The position numbers and the translations under genes were made by a program. Shown piece after piece: positions 28,601-36,493 of a stretch of 64,000 nt of DNA (the first letter of the stretch is position 1; the number at the start of each line of letters is the position of its first letter). Source of the DNA: Rhizobium johnstonii 3841 (GTDB taxonomy: Bacteria; Pseudomonadota; Alphaproteobacteria; Rhizobiales; Rhizobiaceae); NCBI RefSeq assembly GCF_000009265.1, contig NC_008380.1:1617501-1681500 (forward strand), written 5' to 3'. The notes under the pieces were generated by a model. That model saw only the letters and a list, made by a program, of their open reading frames with translations, had not been told where the DNA came from and did not search any database.

Positions 28601-30484
28601 CTATCCCGCCATCGCTTCTTCGTATTCGGCTGACAGCATCAGCCAGTCTTCCTCGGCGGCAGCGAGTTTTGCCGCGGCCTCGCCGCGCTGTTTTGCCTTC
28701 TCGGCGGCCTTGGCGGGCGTCTTCTCATAAAGGGCCGGATCCGCAAGTTCCGCGTCAAGCGCCTGAATCTGTTTCTCCAGCTTCGCCGTCAAGGATTCGA
28801 TTTCGTTGATCTTTTTCCTGAGCGGCGTCAGCGAGGCGCGACGTTCGGCATTGAGCTTGCGCTGGTCGGCCTTCGACGTCGCGTCTTCAACTAGCTGCGG
28901 CCTTTCTTCTTTTTTTTTACCGGAAGTGACGATGAGGTCGCGGTATTCGTCCATATCGCCTTCGAAGGTCGTCACCGTGCCGCCATTGACCAGCCACAAC
29001 CGATCGACCGTCGCCTCGATCAGGTGACGGTCATGCGAGATCAGGATGACGGCGCCTTCGTAGTCGTTCAGCGCCTCGATCAGCGCGCGGCGGCTATCGA
29101 TGTCGAGGTGGTTGGTCGGCTCGTCGAGGATCAGCAGATTGGGCGCATTGAAGGCGGCAAGCCCCATCAGCAAGCGGGCTTTTTCGCCGCCGGAAAGATC
29201 CTTGGCGGCCGTTGCCATCTTCTCGGTCGCAAGCCCCATCTGGGCGACGCGGGCGCGCACCTTGGCTTCCGGCGCGCCCGGCATCAGGCGGCGCACATGC
29301 TCCACCGGCGATTGCTCGGGAATGAGGTCGTCGAGCTGGTGCTGCGCGAAGAAGCCGATCTTCAGGCTCGGTGCGAGCTTTACCTCACCGCTCTCCGGCG
29401 CAAGCCGGCCGGAGATGAATTTGGCGAAGGTCGATTTGCCGTTGCCGTTCGAGCCGAGCAGGGCGATGCGGTCGTCATTGTCGATGCGCAGATTGAGGTT
29501 CTTCAGGATCGGATTGCCGGGCTCGTAGCCGACGGCGCCGCTCTGGATCGCGACGATCGGCGAAGCCGGCTGCTTTTCCGGCTCGGGAAAAGTGATCGGC
29601 TGTACGTGGGCCTCGATCACCGCGGCAACCGTTCCCATGCGCTCCAGCGCCTTGACGCGCGATTGTGCCTGACGGGCCTTGGAAGCCTTGGCCTTGAAGC
29701 GGTCGATGAAGCCCTGCAGATGTTTGCGCGCCGCGTCGTTCTTGGCCTTGGCCTTCGTCTGCAACTCGTCGGCTTCCGCCTTCTGTCGCTCGAACTGGTC
29801 GTAACCGCCTCGATAGAAGGTGAGCTTCTTCTGGTCGAGATGGACGATCGCATTGACCGCGTTGTTCAGAAGGTCGCGATCGTGGCTGATGATGATGACG
29901 GTGTGCGGATAGCGCCTGACATAGTCTTCCAGCCACAGCGTGCCTTCGAGGTCGAGATAATTGGTCGGCTCGTCGAGCAGAAGCAGATCCGGCTCCGAAA
30001 ACAGCACGGCGGCAAGGGCGACGCGCATGCGCCAGCCACCGGAAAAGGAGGAGGCGGGGCGGGCCTGCGCCTCCTTGTCGAAGCCGAGGCCGGCAAGAAT
30101 ACTCGCGGCACGCGCTTCGGCCGAATGCGCGTCGATATCGACAAGGCGCATCTGGATTTCGGCGATGCGGTGCGGATCAGTCGCCGTCTCCGCCTCGGCA
30201 ACGAGGGCCGTGCGTTCCTTGTCCGCGGCAAGCACGATCTCGATCAGCGCGTCTTCGGTCGCCGGCGCTTCCTGCGCCACCTGGCCGATGCGTGCAGCCT
30301 TCGGGATCGACACTGTTCCGCTCTCCGAGCCGAGATCGCCGGTGATGACGCGAAAAAGTGTGGACTTGCCGGCGCCGTTCCGCCCGACGAGCCCTGCCTT
30401 CGTGCCTGAAGGCAGTGAAACGCTGGCATTGTCGAGAAGCAGGCGCCCGGCGATGCGGGCGGAAATATCGGTGAGCGTGATCAT
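28601..30484 (-). CDS. ABC-F family ATPase
   Basis: A soluble twin-ATPase protein of 627 residues. Walker A sites are GRNGAGKST (about 37) and GSNGNGKST (about 340), with signatures SGGWRMRV and SGGEKARLL and Walker B LLDEPTNYLD / ILDEPTNHLD. The linker between the two cassettes is basic and coiled (KAKNDAARKHLQGFIDRFK region), and a C-terminal coiled coil (KINEIESLTAKLEKQI) recalls Uup/YheS. Such proteins act on the ribosome rather than as transporters. The start at 30484 follows a stretch of tandem palindromic repeats. Confidence 0.9.
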   Translation of the reverse strand: MITLTDISARIAGRLLLDNASVSLPSGTKAGLVGRNGAGKSTLFRVITGDLGSESGTVSIPKAARIGQVAQEAPATEDALIEIVLAADKERTALVAEAETATDPHRIAEIQMRLVDIDAHSAEARAASILAGLGFDKEAQARPASSFSGGWRMRVALAAVLFSEPDLLLLDEPTNYLDLEGTLWLEDYVRRYPHTVIIISHDRDLLNNAVNAIVHLDQKKLTFYRGGYDQFERQKAEADELQTKAKAKNDAARKHLQGFIDRFKAKASKARQAQSRVKALERMGTVAAVIEAHVQPITFPEPEKQPASPIVAIQSGAVGYEPGNPILKNLNLRIDNDDRIALLGSNGNGKSTFAKFISGRLAPESGEVKLAPSLKIGFFAQHQLDDLIPEQSPVEHVRRLMPGAPEAKVRARVAQMGLATEKMATAAKDLSGGEKARLLMGLAAFNAPNLLILDEPTNHLDIDSRRALIEALNDYEGAVILISHDRHLIEATVDRLWLVNGGTVTTFEGDMDEYRDLIVTSGKKKEERPQLVEDATSKADQRKLNAERRASLTPLRKKINEIESLTAKLEKQIQALDAELADPALYEKTPAKAAEKAKQRGEAAAKLAAAEEDWLMLSAEYEEAMAG

Positions 30485-30538
30485 GGCCGGCGTTTTGGCC
30501 GAAAGCGCTCGCCAAGGCAAGAGCCCTTATCCCCGCGC

Positions 30539-30638
30539 CAAGCTTGCTTGTGCGCTGACAAGCTTGCTTATCCCCGGGACAAGCTTTGTTTGTCCCACCG
30601 CAAGCGCGCTTGTCCCGCGGCAAGCTTGCTTGTCCGCC
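30539..30638. repeat. five tandem 20-21 bp palindromic units upstream of the ABC-F gene
   Basis: CAAGCTTGCTTG-type units begin at 30539, 30559, 30580, 30601 and 30621 (spacing 20, 21, 21, 20). Each has CAAGC near its start and a GCTTG-like inverse, usually followed by TCC/CCG. A degenerate sixth unit may start at 30513. The array fills the gap between the GGDEF stop and the ABC-F start, both genes reading leftward. Confidence 0.85.
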
Positions 30639-30641
30639 GCC

Positions 30642-31691
30642 TCAGCGGCCGAAAGCCTGCACCGGCAGTCGGGGGTTCGATTGCGCGGCGAGAAGCGCCA
30701 CGCGGGCATTCGCCTGTAACTGTCCTGGCGTTGCCGCATCGGTGCTGAGCGCCACGCCGATCGAGATGGTGAGCCTGCCGCGATCGGTCTTGTCGGATGT
30801 CGCGAAGACCAGATTGTCCTCGACGGAGGCGCGCAGGCGCTCGGCGATAGCAATCGCATCCTGCATGCCGACATTGGAAAACAACAGGGCGAACTCGTCA
30901 CCCTCGGTGCGGGCAACAAAATCGTTCTTCTTGATCGACTTTTGGAGGAGTCCGGCGAGCTTCTTCAGGAGCTTGTTGCCTGCCTGCGTGCCGTATTTGT
31001 CGTTGAGATCGGTGAAATTGTCGATATCGACCATGATCAGCGCGCTGCCGGCGGCACCTTCTTGCCGCTCGTAGAGGTCGGCGATCGTCCGGTTCAGCGC
31101 AATGCGGTTCGGAAGTCCGGTGATCCTGTCGGCGATCGCAGCCGATTGCATCGCCGAAATGCCGCGCTCCAGCGTTTCCAGCGTCTTGATATCGTCCTGC
31201 AGCTTCGCGCCGATTTCCATCTCGGCTGCAAGAACGGTCGAAAGCGAGGCAGTGAGGTAGTCGATCTCGCTGAGGAAGGCGGCAAGGCTCTGATCGTTCT
31301 GGCCGGAAACGGATTTCAGGATCGTGCCGCAGGCGCGCGCAAAGGCGTTCTTGTGCCTCAGCCCTTCAGCAAGTCTTTCCGCCACGTCGCGCAGCATCCG
31401 GCTCGCCTCGTTGCGTGAGGTCTCGCCCGCCAGCCCGCAATGGCCGGCGAGGCGGTATTTCAGGCCGAGTTCGTCGAGCATCGGCTGCTGCGGCTGGGAC
31501 CCTAGTGCGGCGATATCCTGCGCAAGGCCGGCATTCAGCCCGATGATCGCCTCATGAAAGAGTTCGTAATTGCGCGGGAGTGCCGCGACGTTGAGACGCG
31601 CCATGTGCTGGGCGATCTTCTGAATATCCGCCATCGGCGCGGCGCGCGCAGCCTCGCGCGGCACCAGTGCGTTTGCGCTTGCATTCTGCAT
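30642..31691 (-). CDS. GGDEF-domain protein (putative diguanylate cyclase)
   Basis: A 349-residue soluble protein: an N-terminal helical region of about 185 residues with no recognised sensor fold, then a GGDEF domain (TGLPNRIALNRTI, MVDIDNFTDLND). The catalytic loop reads EGDEF (263-267) rather than GGDEF, and the inhibitory-site position is KKND rather than RxxD. Diguanylate cyclase activity is possible but not assured. The start at 31691 has GAGGGA upstream. No membrane segment or signal peptide. Confidence 0.8.
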   Translation of the reverse strand: MQNASANALVPREAARAAPMADIQKIAQHMARLNVAALPRNYELFHEAIIGLNAGLAQDIAALGSQPQQPMLDELGLKYRLAGHCGLAGETSRNEASRMLRDVAERLAEGLRHKNAFARACGTILKSVSGQNDQSLAAFLSEIDYLTASLSTVLAAEMEIGAKLQDDIKTLETLERGISAMQSAAIADRITGLPNRIALNRTIADLYERQEGAAGSALIMVDIDNFTDLNDKYGTQAGNKLLKKLAGLLQKSIKKNDFVARTEGDEFALLFSNVGMQDAIAIAERLRASVEDNLVFATSDKTDRGRLTISIGVALSTDAATPGQLQANARVALLAAQSNPRLPVQAFGR

Positions 31692-31828
31692 GACGATCCC
31701 TCGCGACCCGGCCTCATCTCTCACATCACGCTATGCCCGCAAGCGTTTAAGAGAGGCTGAATTTTCGACGGGGAAGCTCTGGATTGGCGGCAGAACCGGC
31801 AAAGGCGGTTAATTCAGTCTTGATGGCC

Positions 31829-31878
31829 AGAACATGAAGCCGAAAATTGTGAGCGGTTTTCGGATGACATCATGTTCT
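31829..31878. repeat. dispersed palindromic repeat, GGTTTTC type (copy 2)
   Basis: AGAACATGA and TCATGTTCT pair at the ends, with CCGAAAA and TTTTCGG pairing inside around a GTGAGCGG centre. It lies in the 208-base gap between the GGDEF and DinB genes. Sequences of this shape are frequent between rhizobial genes. Confidence 0.65.
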
Positions 31879-31899
31879 AACTTTAACTTGGATCGGGCC

Positions 31900-32409
31900 T
31901 CACATCCATTCTCGGCCGTCGCTGCGCAGGAAGTAGATGAGATCAAGCGTGAGGCTCGGCTTGCCGAGCGCCGTCAGCGTCATGTGGCACTGGCCGCGAT
32001 GATGGGTCTGGTGGTTGAAGAAATGCGCGAGCGCTGACGACAGAGGCTGGGTGATCTCGGCCGGCTGCACCACCGTTACATAGGTGAAGTTGGCGGCAAG
32101 CGCCGCCTCGTCCAGCATGCCCGTCCAGGCAATGATCCGCTCGTCCTCTGCTTTGCGGGCGGCGGCAAGCGCATCCCGATCTTCGAAGAGCACGGCATCG
32201 AGTGTCGTCGGCGCTTCGCCGATGCCGCTGAAGCGCTTCATCCATATCCGGTCGGCGACGAGCAGATGATTGAGCGTGCGATGCAGCGAGCCGAAGAAGG
32301 CGCCGCAATCATTGCGGAACTCTGCATCGCTGAGTTCGGCCGCAGCCGCATAGACTTGCGTGTTGGCCCAGCGATTATAGGCGGCGAACATCCTGTAATG
32401 TCTGAGCAT
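31900..32409 (-). CDS. DinB-family protein
   Basis: A 169-residue four-helix-bundle protein of the DinB/YfiT superfamily of metal-dependent, often thiol-linked transferases. Metal-binding His candidates are in LNHLLVADRIW (about residue 47) and HQTHHRGQCH (about 132-141). The opening YRMFAAYNRWANTQVY is typical. The substrate is unknown. Divergent from the GST gene across 139 bases. Confidence 0.82.
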   Translation of the reverse strand: MLRHYRMFAAYNRWANTQVYAAAAELSDAEFRNDCGAFFGSLHRTLNHLLVADRIWMKRFSGIGEAPTTLDAVLFEDRDALAAARKAEDERIIAWTGMLDEAALAANFTYVTVVQPAEITQPLSSALAHFFNHQTHHRGQCHMTLTALGKPSLTLDLIYFLRSDGREWM

Positions 32410-32548
32410 CCTGTTCCCTCCCGTGTCGTATCGGCAGTCTAGCCCTTTTCCTTAGAAAGCCGAGTGATGACGCCATGAAATTTCCTGATTTGATTGCAGG
32501 CGCTTTCTGTCGTGGAATGGATAGAGCTGAGATCTCGAAAGGACTGTC

Positions 32549-33238
32549 ATGACCAGAGCCCTCTATTCCCTCTGCGGCGCCGACGAGCGGCGCTTCTTTT
32601 CGCCCCATTGCTGGAAAGCGGTGATGGCGCTGGCGCATAAGGGGCTCGATTTCGAGGAGATTCCGACGACCTATGCCCGCATCCGCGCGATCGGCGGCGG
32701 TGTCTCGTCGATCGTGCCCGTTCTCGACGACAATGGCCGGCTGATCCCCGACAGTTTCCACATCGCCCTCTATCTGGAGGAGGCCTATCCCGAGCGGCCG
32801 TCACTGTTCAACGGCGAGGGCGGCAAGGCGCTGTCGCGCATGGTGGAAGGTTATTCGCAGATGATCATCCATCCGGCGATCATGCGCATCGCCCTTCTCG
32901 ACATCCATGCGAACCTCGACGAGGAAGACAAGGCCTATTTCCGTCAAAGCCGGGAGGCTCGGCTTGGCAAGCCTTTGGAAGTGGTTGCCGCCGACAGCGA
33001 GGCGGAGAAGGCTGCCTTCGGCGCCAAACTGGAGCCGCTGCGGCACATGCTGAAGTTCCAACCCTTCATCGGTGGGCAGACACCGCTGTTTGCCGACTAT
33101 ATCGTCTTCGGCGCGCTGCAATGGCTGCGTGTCTCCGCCGGTCTCGCCATGCTAGCCGCCGACGATCCCGTCATGGCCTGGTTCGAACGCTGCCTCAGTC
33201 TCCACCAAAGCCGCGGCCGGACTGTGACAGCGGCGTGA
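32549..33238 (+). CDS. glutathione S-transferase-like protein (LigE-type)
   Basis: A 229-residue soluble protein with a thioredoxin-like N-terminal domain, here FSPHCWKAVMALAHKGLDFEEIP and a VPVLDDNGRLIPDSFHIALYL strand-helix, then an all-helical C-terminal domain. The opening resembles the beta-etherase (LigE/LigF) branch of GSTs, whose known members cleave lignin aryl ethers, but that specificity cannot be inferred from the family alone. Confidence 0.8.
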   Translation: MTRALYSLCGADERRFFSPHCWKAVMALAHKGLDFEEIPTTYARIRAIGGGVSSIVPVLDDNGRLIPDSFHIALYLEEAYPERPSLFNGEGGKALSRMVEGYSQMIIHPAIMRIALLDIHANLDEEDKAYFRQSREARLGKPLEVVAADSEAEKAAFGAKLEPLRHMLKFQPFIGGQTPLFADYIVFGALQWLRVSAGLAMLAADDPVMAWFERCLSLHQSRGRTVTAA

Positions 33239-33319
33239 AATTGCCGCCCACCTCTTGTTTTCGGGCGTTGGGGCGGGTAAAGACCGCCCACTTTTCCCGA
33301 GAAAACAGAGGATTTGACT

Positions 33320-33742
33320 ATGGCGATTGAACGCACCTTCTCGATGATCAAGCCGGATGCAACGAAGCGCAACCTGACGGGCGCCATCACCAAGATGCTC
33401 GAAGATGCCGGCCTGCGTGTCGTCGCTTCCAAGCGCGTCTGGATGAGCCGTCGCGAAGCCGAAGGTTTCTACGCCGTTCACAAGGATCGTCCCTTCTTCG
33501 GCGAACTGGTCGAAGGCATGACCTCCGGCCCGACCATCGTCCAGGTGCTGGAAGGCGAAGGCGCGATCCTCAAGAACCGCGAGATCATGGGCGCCACCAA
33601 CCCGGCAAACGCTGACGAAGGCACGATCCGCAAGGTCCACGCTCTGTCGATCGGCGAAAATTCCGTTCACGGCTCGGATGCTCCGGAGACGGCTGCCCAG
33701 GAAATCAAGTACTGGTTCTCCGATACCGAAATCGTCGGCTGA
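33320..33742 (+). CDS. ndk: nucleoside diphosphate kinase
   Basis: Equilibrates NTP and NDP pools through a phosphohistidine. 140 residues, normal. The family opening [12 protein letters not shown] is present. The usual active-site NxxHGSD motif appears as ENSVHGSD with the catalytic His at about 117. The start at 33320 is preceded by AGAGGAT. Followed by a terminator. Confidence 0.97.
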   Translation: MAIERTFSMIKPDATKRNLTGAITKMLEDAGLRVVASKRVWMSRREAEGFYAVHKDRPFFGELVEGMTSGPTIVQVLEGEGAILKNREIMGATNPANADEGTIRKVHALSIGENSVHGSDAPETAAQEIKYWFSDTEIVG

Positions 33743-33787
33743 GGCCACGCTTCGGCATTCGCCGGCAATACCTTGAATTGACTCTCG

Positions 33788-33815
33788 AAAGCCGGGGCCT
33801 TGCTCCGGCTTTTTC
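33788..33815 (+). terminator. terminator of ndk
   Basis: AAAGCCGG and CCGGCTTT pair across a GGCCTTGCT-type loop and lead into a T run, 45 bases after the ndk stop. It also lies just beyond the end of the convergent lipoprotein gene. Confidence 0.8.
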
Positions 33816-33826
33816 CATGCCTTTCT

Positions 33827-34330
33827 CTATGCCGGGCATTTGTCGGTATTCGAGAAATCGACGCTGCCGTCAGGCTTGAAGACCTCGGGGTTCTTGTCAT
33901 AAAGCGCGCCGACGACGAGCGGCTTGCTCGGCAGGACGGTCTGATCGAGGTCGGACCGGAACTGCGTCTTCAATTCCTGCAGCACCTTGCCATCCTTGTC
34001 GACCAGCCGGACACTCACGGAATAGGGGCGGTCCTTGCGCACGCAGTGCAGGTTTTCGCTCTGCAGCGCAATCTTGTCGTCGATCGGATAGATCTTCTGG
34101 TTCAGCACCAGCGGATCGCCTCCTTCAGGATTTTCGAATTCGGCGATAATGATCGAACCGTCGGGGATGGGCCCGGTCTTCTTCAGCGTCAGCAGATAGG
34201 TGGCGCTCGCCACCCGATAGTTGAAGACGAAGAGATGGCCGGTGACCTCGACCAGGTTTTCAGCCTGGCGTTGACAGGCGGAAAGCAGAAGGGCGGCGGC
34301 TGCCGCCATCACGATCCAATAGTTTCTCAT
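33827..34330 (-). CDS. lipoprotein of unknown function next to CGNR regulator
   Basis: A 167-residue exported protein with a short signal and lipobox LSAC (Cys19). The mature part looks beta-rich (VTGHLFVFNYRVASATYLLTL; DRPYSVSVRLVDKDGKVLQEL), as in Ig-like or lipocalin folds, but I do not recognise a family. Its ATG overlaps the CGNR stop by ATGA, so it is translated with that regulator. The pairing suggests an envelope function under the same control as the CGNR gene. Confidence 0.7.
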   Translation of the reverse strand: MRNYWIVMAAAAALLLSACQRQAENLVEVTGHLFVFNYRVASATYLLTLKKTGPIPDGSIIIAEFENPEGGDPLVLNQKIYPIDDKIALQSENLHCVRKDRPYSVSVRLVDKDGKVLQELKTQFRSDLDQTVLPSKPLVVGALYDKNPEVFKPDGSVDFSNTDKCPA

Positions 34331-34872
34331 GGCGTCTCCTCCTTCTTGCGGCGATAGTGACGGTTCGCCTTGGCGCGGTTGCCGCAGACCGCCATGTCGC
34401 ACCAGGCCCGGCTCCTGTTCTTGCTGCGGTCGATGAACAGCCAGCCGCAATTGCCGCAGATCTTCATGCGTTCCGGATCGGGCATGGCGATCAGCCGCAG
34501 TGCCGAATGGGCGGTCGCCGCAGCTAGGCTGCCGGGGCTTGCGGCGCGCAACGCCTTCGCCAGCGCTTCCAGCAACCCGGCCAGCAATTGGTCGTCGCCG
34601 CCAGTCAGTATACGCTTGCGGAAATAGAGGTCGATTGTTTCCCGCAGCGCGATGAAATCCACTTCGTTTTCCACCGCCACCGGCGCGATGTCGCCGAAGA
34701 GGGCACGCTCGGCGCAGAACTCGGCCGCAGCGCTTGGAAAGCTCCGCATCTGATCTCTGATCGCGAAGCGGTCGATCCGCCGCGTTGCATCGTGGCGCAG
34801 AACGACGCTGTTGACGACATCGAGCGCCAGTGCGCCGCCGGCAAAGCGGTGAGGGGTCCAGGAAAAGCTCAT
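34327..34872 (-). CDS. CGNR zinc-finger (ABATE-domain) protein, putative regulator
   Basis: A 181-residue protein with the ABATE N-terminal domain (GGALALDVVNSV, about 12-24) and a C-terminal zinc finger with Cys139, Cys142, Cys158 and Cys163, the last beginning the family motif CGNR. Such proteins are thought to be transcription factors or nucleic-acid binders. The gene is divergent from the LivH-type permease and starts 4 bases from a perfect 14-bp-arm palindrome, a likely autoregulatory site. A -10-like TATAAT on this strand lies so close that the mRNA may be leaderless. Confidence 0.85.
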   Translation of the reverse strand: MSFSWTPHRFAGGALALDVVNSVVLRHDATRRIDRFAIRDQMRSFPSAAAEFCAERALFGDIAPVAVENEVDFIALRETIDLYFRKRILTGGDDQLLAGLLEALAKALRAASPGSLAAATAHSALRLIAMPDPERMKICGNCGWLFIDRSKNRSRAWCDMAVCGNRAKANRHYRRKKEETP

Positions 34873-34876
34873 GATG

Positions 34877-34916
34877 AAATTATAACTGGTGAAATTGGTT
34901 TTACCAGTTATAATTT
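34877..34916. promoter_or_regulatory. palindromic operator/promoter between CGNR regulator and permease
   Basis: Arms AAATTATAACTGGT (34877-34890) and its exact complement (34903-34916) flank a 12-base spacer. Each arm contains TATAAT on the strand that reads toward the adjacent gene: 34884-34879 toward the CGNR gene and 34909-34914 toward the permease. No good -35 is seen, which would fit an activated or bound promoter. Confidence 0.7.
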
Positions 34917-34937
34917 TGGTGACGCGGAGTGTCTCGA

Positions 34938-35834
34938 ATGGCCTATCTTCTGCAGCAGCTGGCGAATGCGGTTCCGCTTGCCGCCCTCTATGCGGCGCTT
35001 GCCTTCGGTTATGCCGTCGCCTTCGGCGTGACGAAGCGGGCCGACATCACCTATGGGGCGATCTTTGCCTTCGCGGGCCAGATCCTGCTGCTCTTCACCG
35101 AACTCGCCTATGCCAGGTTTTGGCTGGTGCTGCCGGCCGCCCTTGCCGTCGGCGCCTGTGCTTCCATCGTCTATTCGCTGGCGGCGGGCCTATGGATCGG
35201 CCGCTCGATCATGCTGCCGCTGGTCAACAAATCGCCGAATACGGTCATCGTCGCTGCCCTCGGCATCATGATCGTACTGATGGAGACCGCCCGGCTTGCC
35301 GCCAATACCCGCTCTATCTGGCTGCCGCCGTTCCTGAACGACACAGTCGTCTTCTGGAGCGACGGGCTGTTCAAAGTGACGCTCACCCATATCCAGCTGA
35401 TCAACACTGTACTGATGTCTGCCATTGTCGCTGTGGGCACGCTGATCCTCAGGCGCACGGCCTGGGGCCGCGTCTGGCGCGCCGTTACCGATGACCCGCT
35501 GGCAGCCGAACTCTGCGGCACGAGCGCCGACCGCGTCTTTCTCACCGCCTATGCGGCAGCCGCCCTCGTCGCCACGATCTGCGGCATCCTCGCGACTTTC
35601 TACTACGGCTCGATGGATTTCGGCGCTGGCCTGATGTTCGGGCTGAAGGTGCTGCTGATCGCAGCGGTCGGCGGCCATTCCGATCCGCTGCGCTCGGCAG
35701 GCGGCGCTGCCGGGCTCGCCGTCGTCGAAACCATGTGGGGCGCCTACGGCCCCTTCGTCTGGCGGGATCTGGTCGTCTTCTCGCTACTCGTCCTGCTCTT
35801 GGTCATGAGCCGCCGGGAGCGTGTTGTTCTCTAA
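34938..35834 (+). CDS. LivH-type branched-chain amino-acid ABC transporter permease (orphan)
   Basis: Inner-membrane permease of 298 residues with about eight hydrophobic segments and the LivH/LivM-type cytoplasmic loop (RRTAWGRVWRAVTDDPLAAELCGTSADRVF). No ATP-binding, substrate-binding or second permease gene lies next to it, unlike liv operons. Start: GCGGAG at 34923-34928 is 9 bases before the ATG at 34938, whereas an in-frame GTG at 34929 abuts it. It may serve a transporter encoded elsewhere, or be a relict. The following gene, moaE, is convergent with a gap of 1 base. Confidence 0.82.
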   Translation: MAYLLQQLANAVPLAALYAALAFGYAVAFGVTKRADITYGAIFAFAGQILLLFTELAYARFWLVLPAALAVGACASIVYSLAAGLWIGRSIMLPLVNKSPNTVIVAALGIMIVLMETARLAANTRSIWLPPFLNDTVVFWSDGLFKVTLTHIQLINTVLMSAIVAVGTLILRRTAWGRVWRAVTDDPLAAELCGTSADRVFLTAYAAAALVATICGILATFYYGSMDFGAGLMFGLKVLLIAAVGGHSDPLRSAGGAAGLAVVETMWGAYGPFVWRDLVVFSLLVLLLVMSRRERVVL

Positions 35835-35835
35835 C

Positions 35836-36297
35836 TTATTTCCACTTGTCGCGGGCTGCGTCGTCGGCGTCTTTCGCCGAGACCCAGTCGCCGGTGGCGC
35901 CATCCCTGGCGTGCTCCTTCTTCCAGAAGGGGGCTGCCGTCTTCAGGAAGTCCATGACGAAATTGGCGCCGTCGAACGCCGCCTGCCGGTGCGGCGCGGC
36001 TGCGACGACAAGCACGATATTCTCGCCGGCTGCGATCTTTCCATAACGGTGGATGGCAGTCAGGCCGAGAAGTCCGAAACGCGCGATGGCAAGATCGCCG
36101 ATGCGCCGCATCTCCGCTTCGGCCATGCCGGGATAATGCTCGAGCTCGAGTGCCGCAAGCGTCCCGCCTTCATCGCGGCAGAGGCCGGAAAAGGTGACAA
36201 CGGCGCCGATGCCGGCTTTGCCCTTGGAGAGGCGATCGACCTCGGCTTGCAGGTCGAAGTCCTCACGCTGGACGCGGATGGTGGGGGTGATGGTCAC
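35836..36297 (-). CDS. moaE: molybdopterin synthase catalytic subunit MoaE
   Basis: Large subunit of molybdopterin synthase, which adds dithiolene sulfurs to precursor Z using thiocarboxylated MoaD. 153 residues. FSGLCRDEG, LELEHYPGMAE, IAIHRYG-like IHRYGKIAAGE and the catalytic Lys region FLKTAAPFWKKEH are present. It starts at GTG (36297) with GGAG seven bases upstream, where the ribosome site abuts an inverted-repeat element that separates it from moaD. Confidence 0.94.
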   Translation of the reverse strand: MTITPTIRVQREDFDLQAEVDRLSKGKAGIGAVVTFSGLCRDEGGTLAALELEHYPGMAEAEMRRIGDLAIARFGLLGLTAIHRYGKIAAGENIVLVVAAAPHRQAAFDGANFVMDFLKTAAPFWKKEHARDGATGDWVSAKDADDAARDKWK

Positions 36298-36307
36298 GAC
36301 AGTCTCC

Positions 36308-36472
36308 CCCTTCTCCCCAGCGGGGAGAAGATGTCCGAAGGACAGATGAGGGGGGTGCGCGGCGAAAGCCGCGAACGCACTGAGCTCAAGCGAAGGGCAG
36401 TACCTGCGGCCGCGGCCCCCTCATCCGCCCTTCGGGCACCTTCTCCCCGAGGGGAGAAGGGAGGGGAATATG
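36308..36472. repeat. 165-bp inverted-repeat (MITE-like) element between moaD and moaE
   Basis: The left arm begins CCTTCTCCCC (36309) and the right arm ends GGGGAGAAGG. About 48 bases on each side are near-complementary: CCTTCTCCCC, CGGGGAGAAG, CCGAAGG and GATGAGGGGG match with single-base gaps. Each arm is itself a small hairpin. The centre (about 36357-36414) is unrelated to the arms. No coding capacity. Confidence 0.8.
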
Positions 36473-36493
36473 CCGCATCCGATCTCATCCCAG

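Noticed and set aside
30177..30623. A frame through the tandem repeats (translation begins MPRDKRACGG) as a possible leader peptide of the ABC-F gene
   Set aside because: It runs through the ABC-F start in another frame for over 100 codons and has no ribosome site; the Cys/Lys periodicity simply reflects the DNA repeats.
30539..30638. The tandem array as a CRISPR
   Set aside because: Units are 20-21 bp back to back with no unique spacers and there are no cas genes.
36298..36493. A small gene between moaD and moaE
   Set aside because: The stretch is an inverted-repeat element with no conserved frame; the apparent frames start within hairpin arms.
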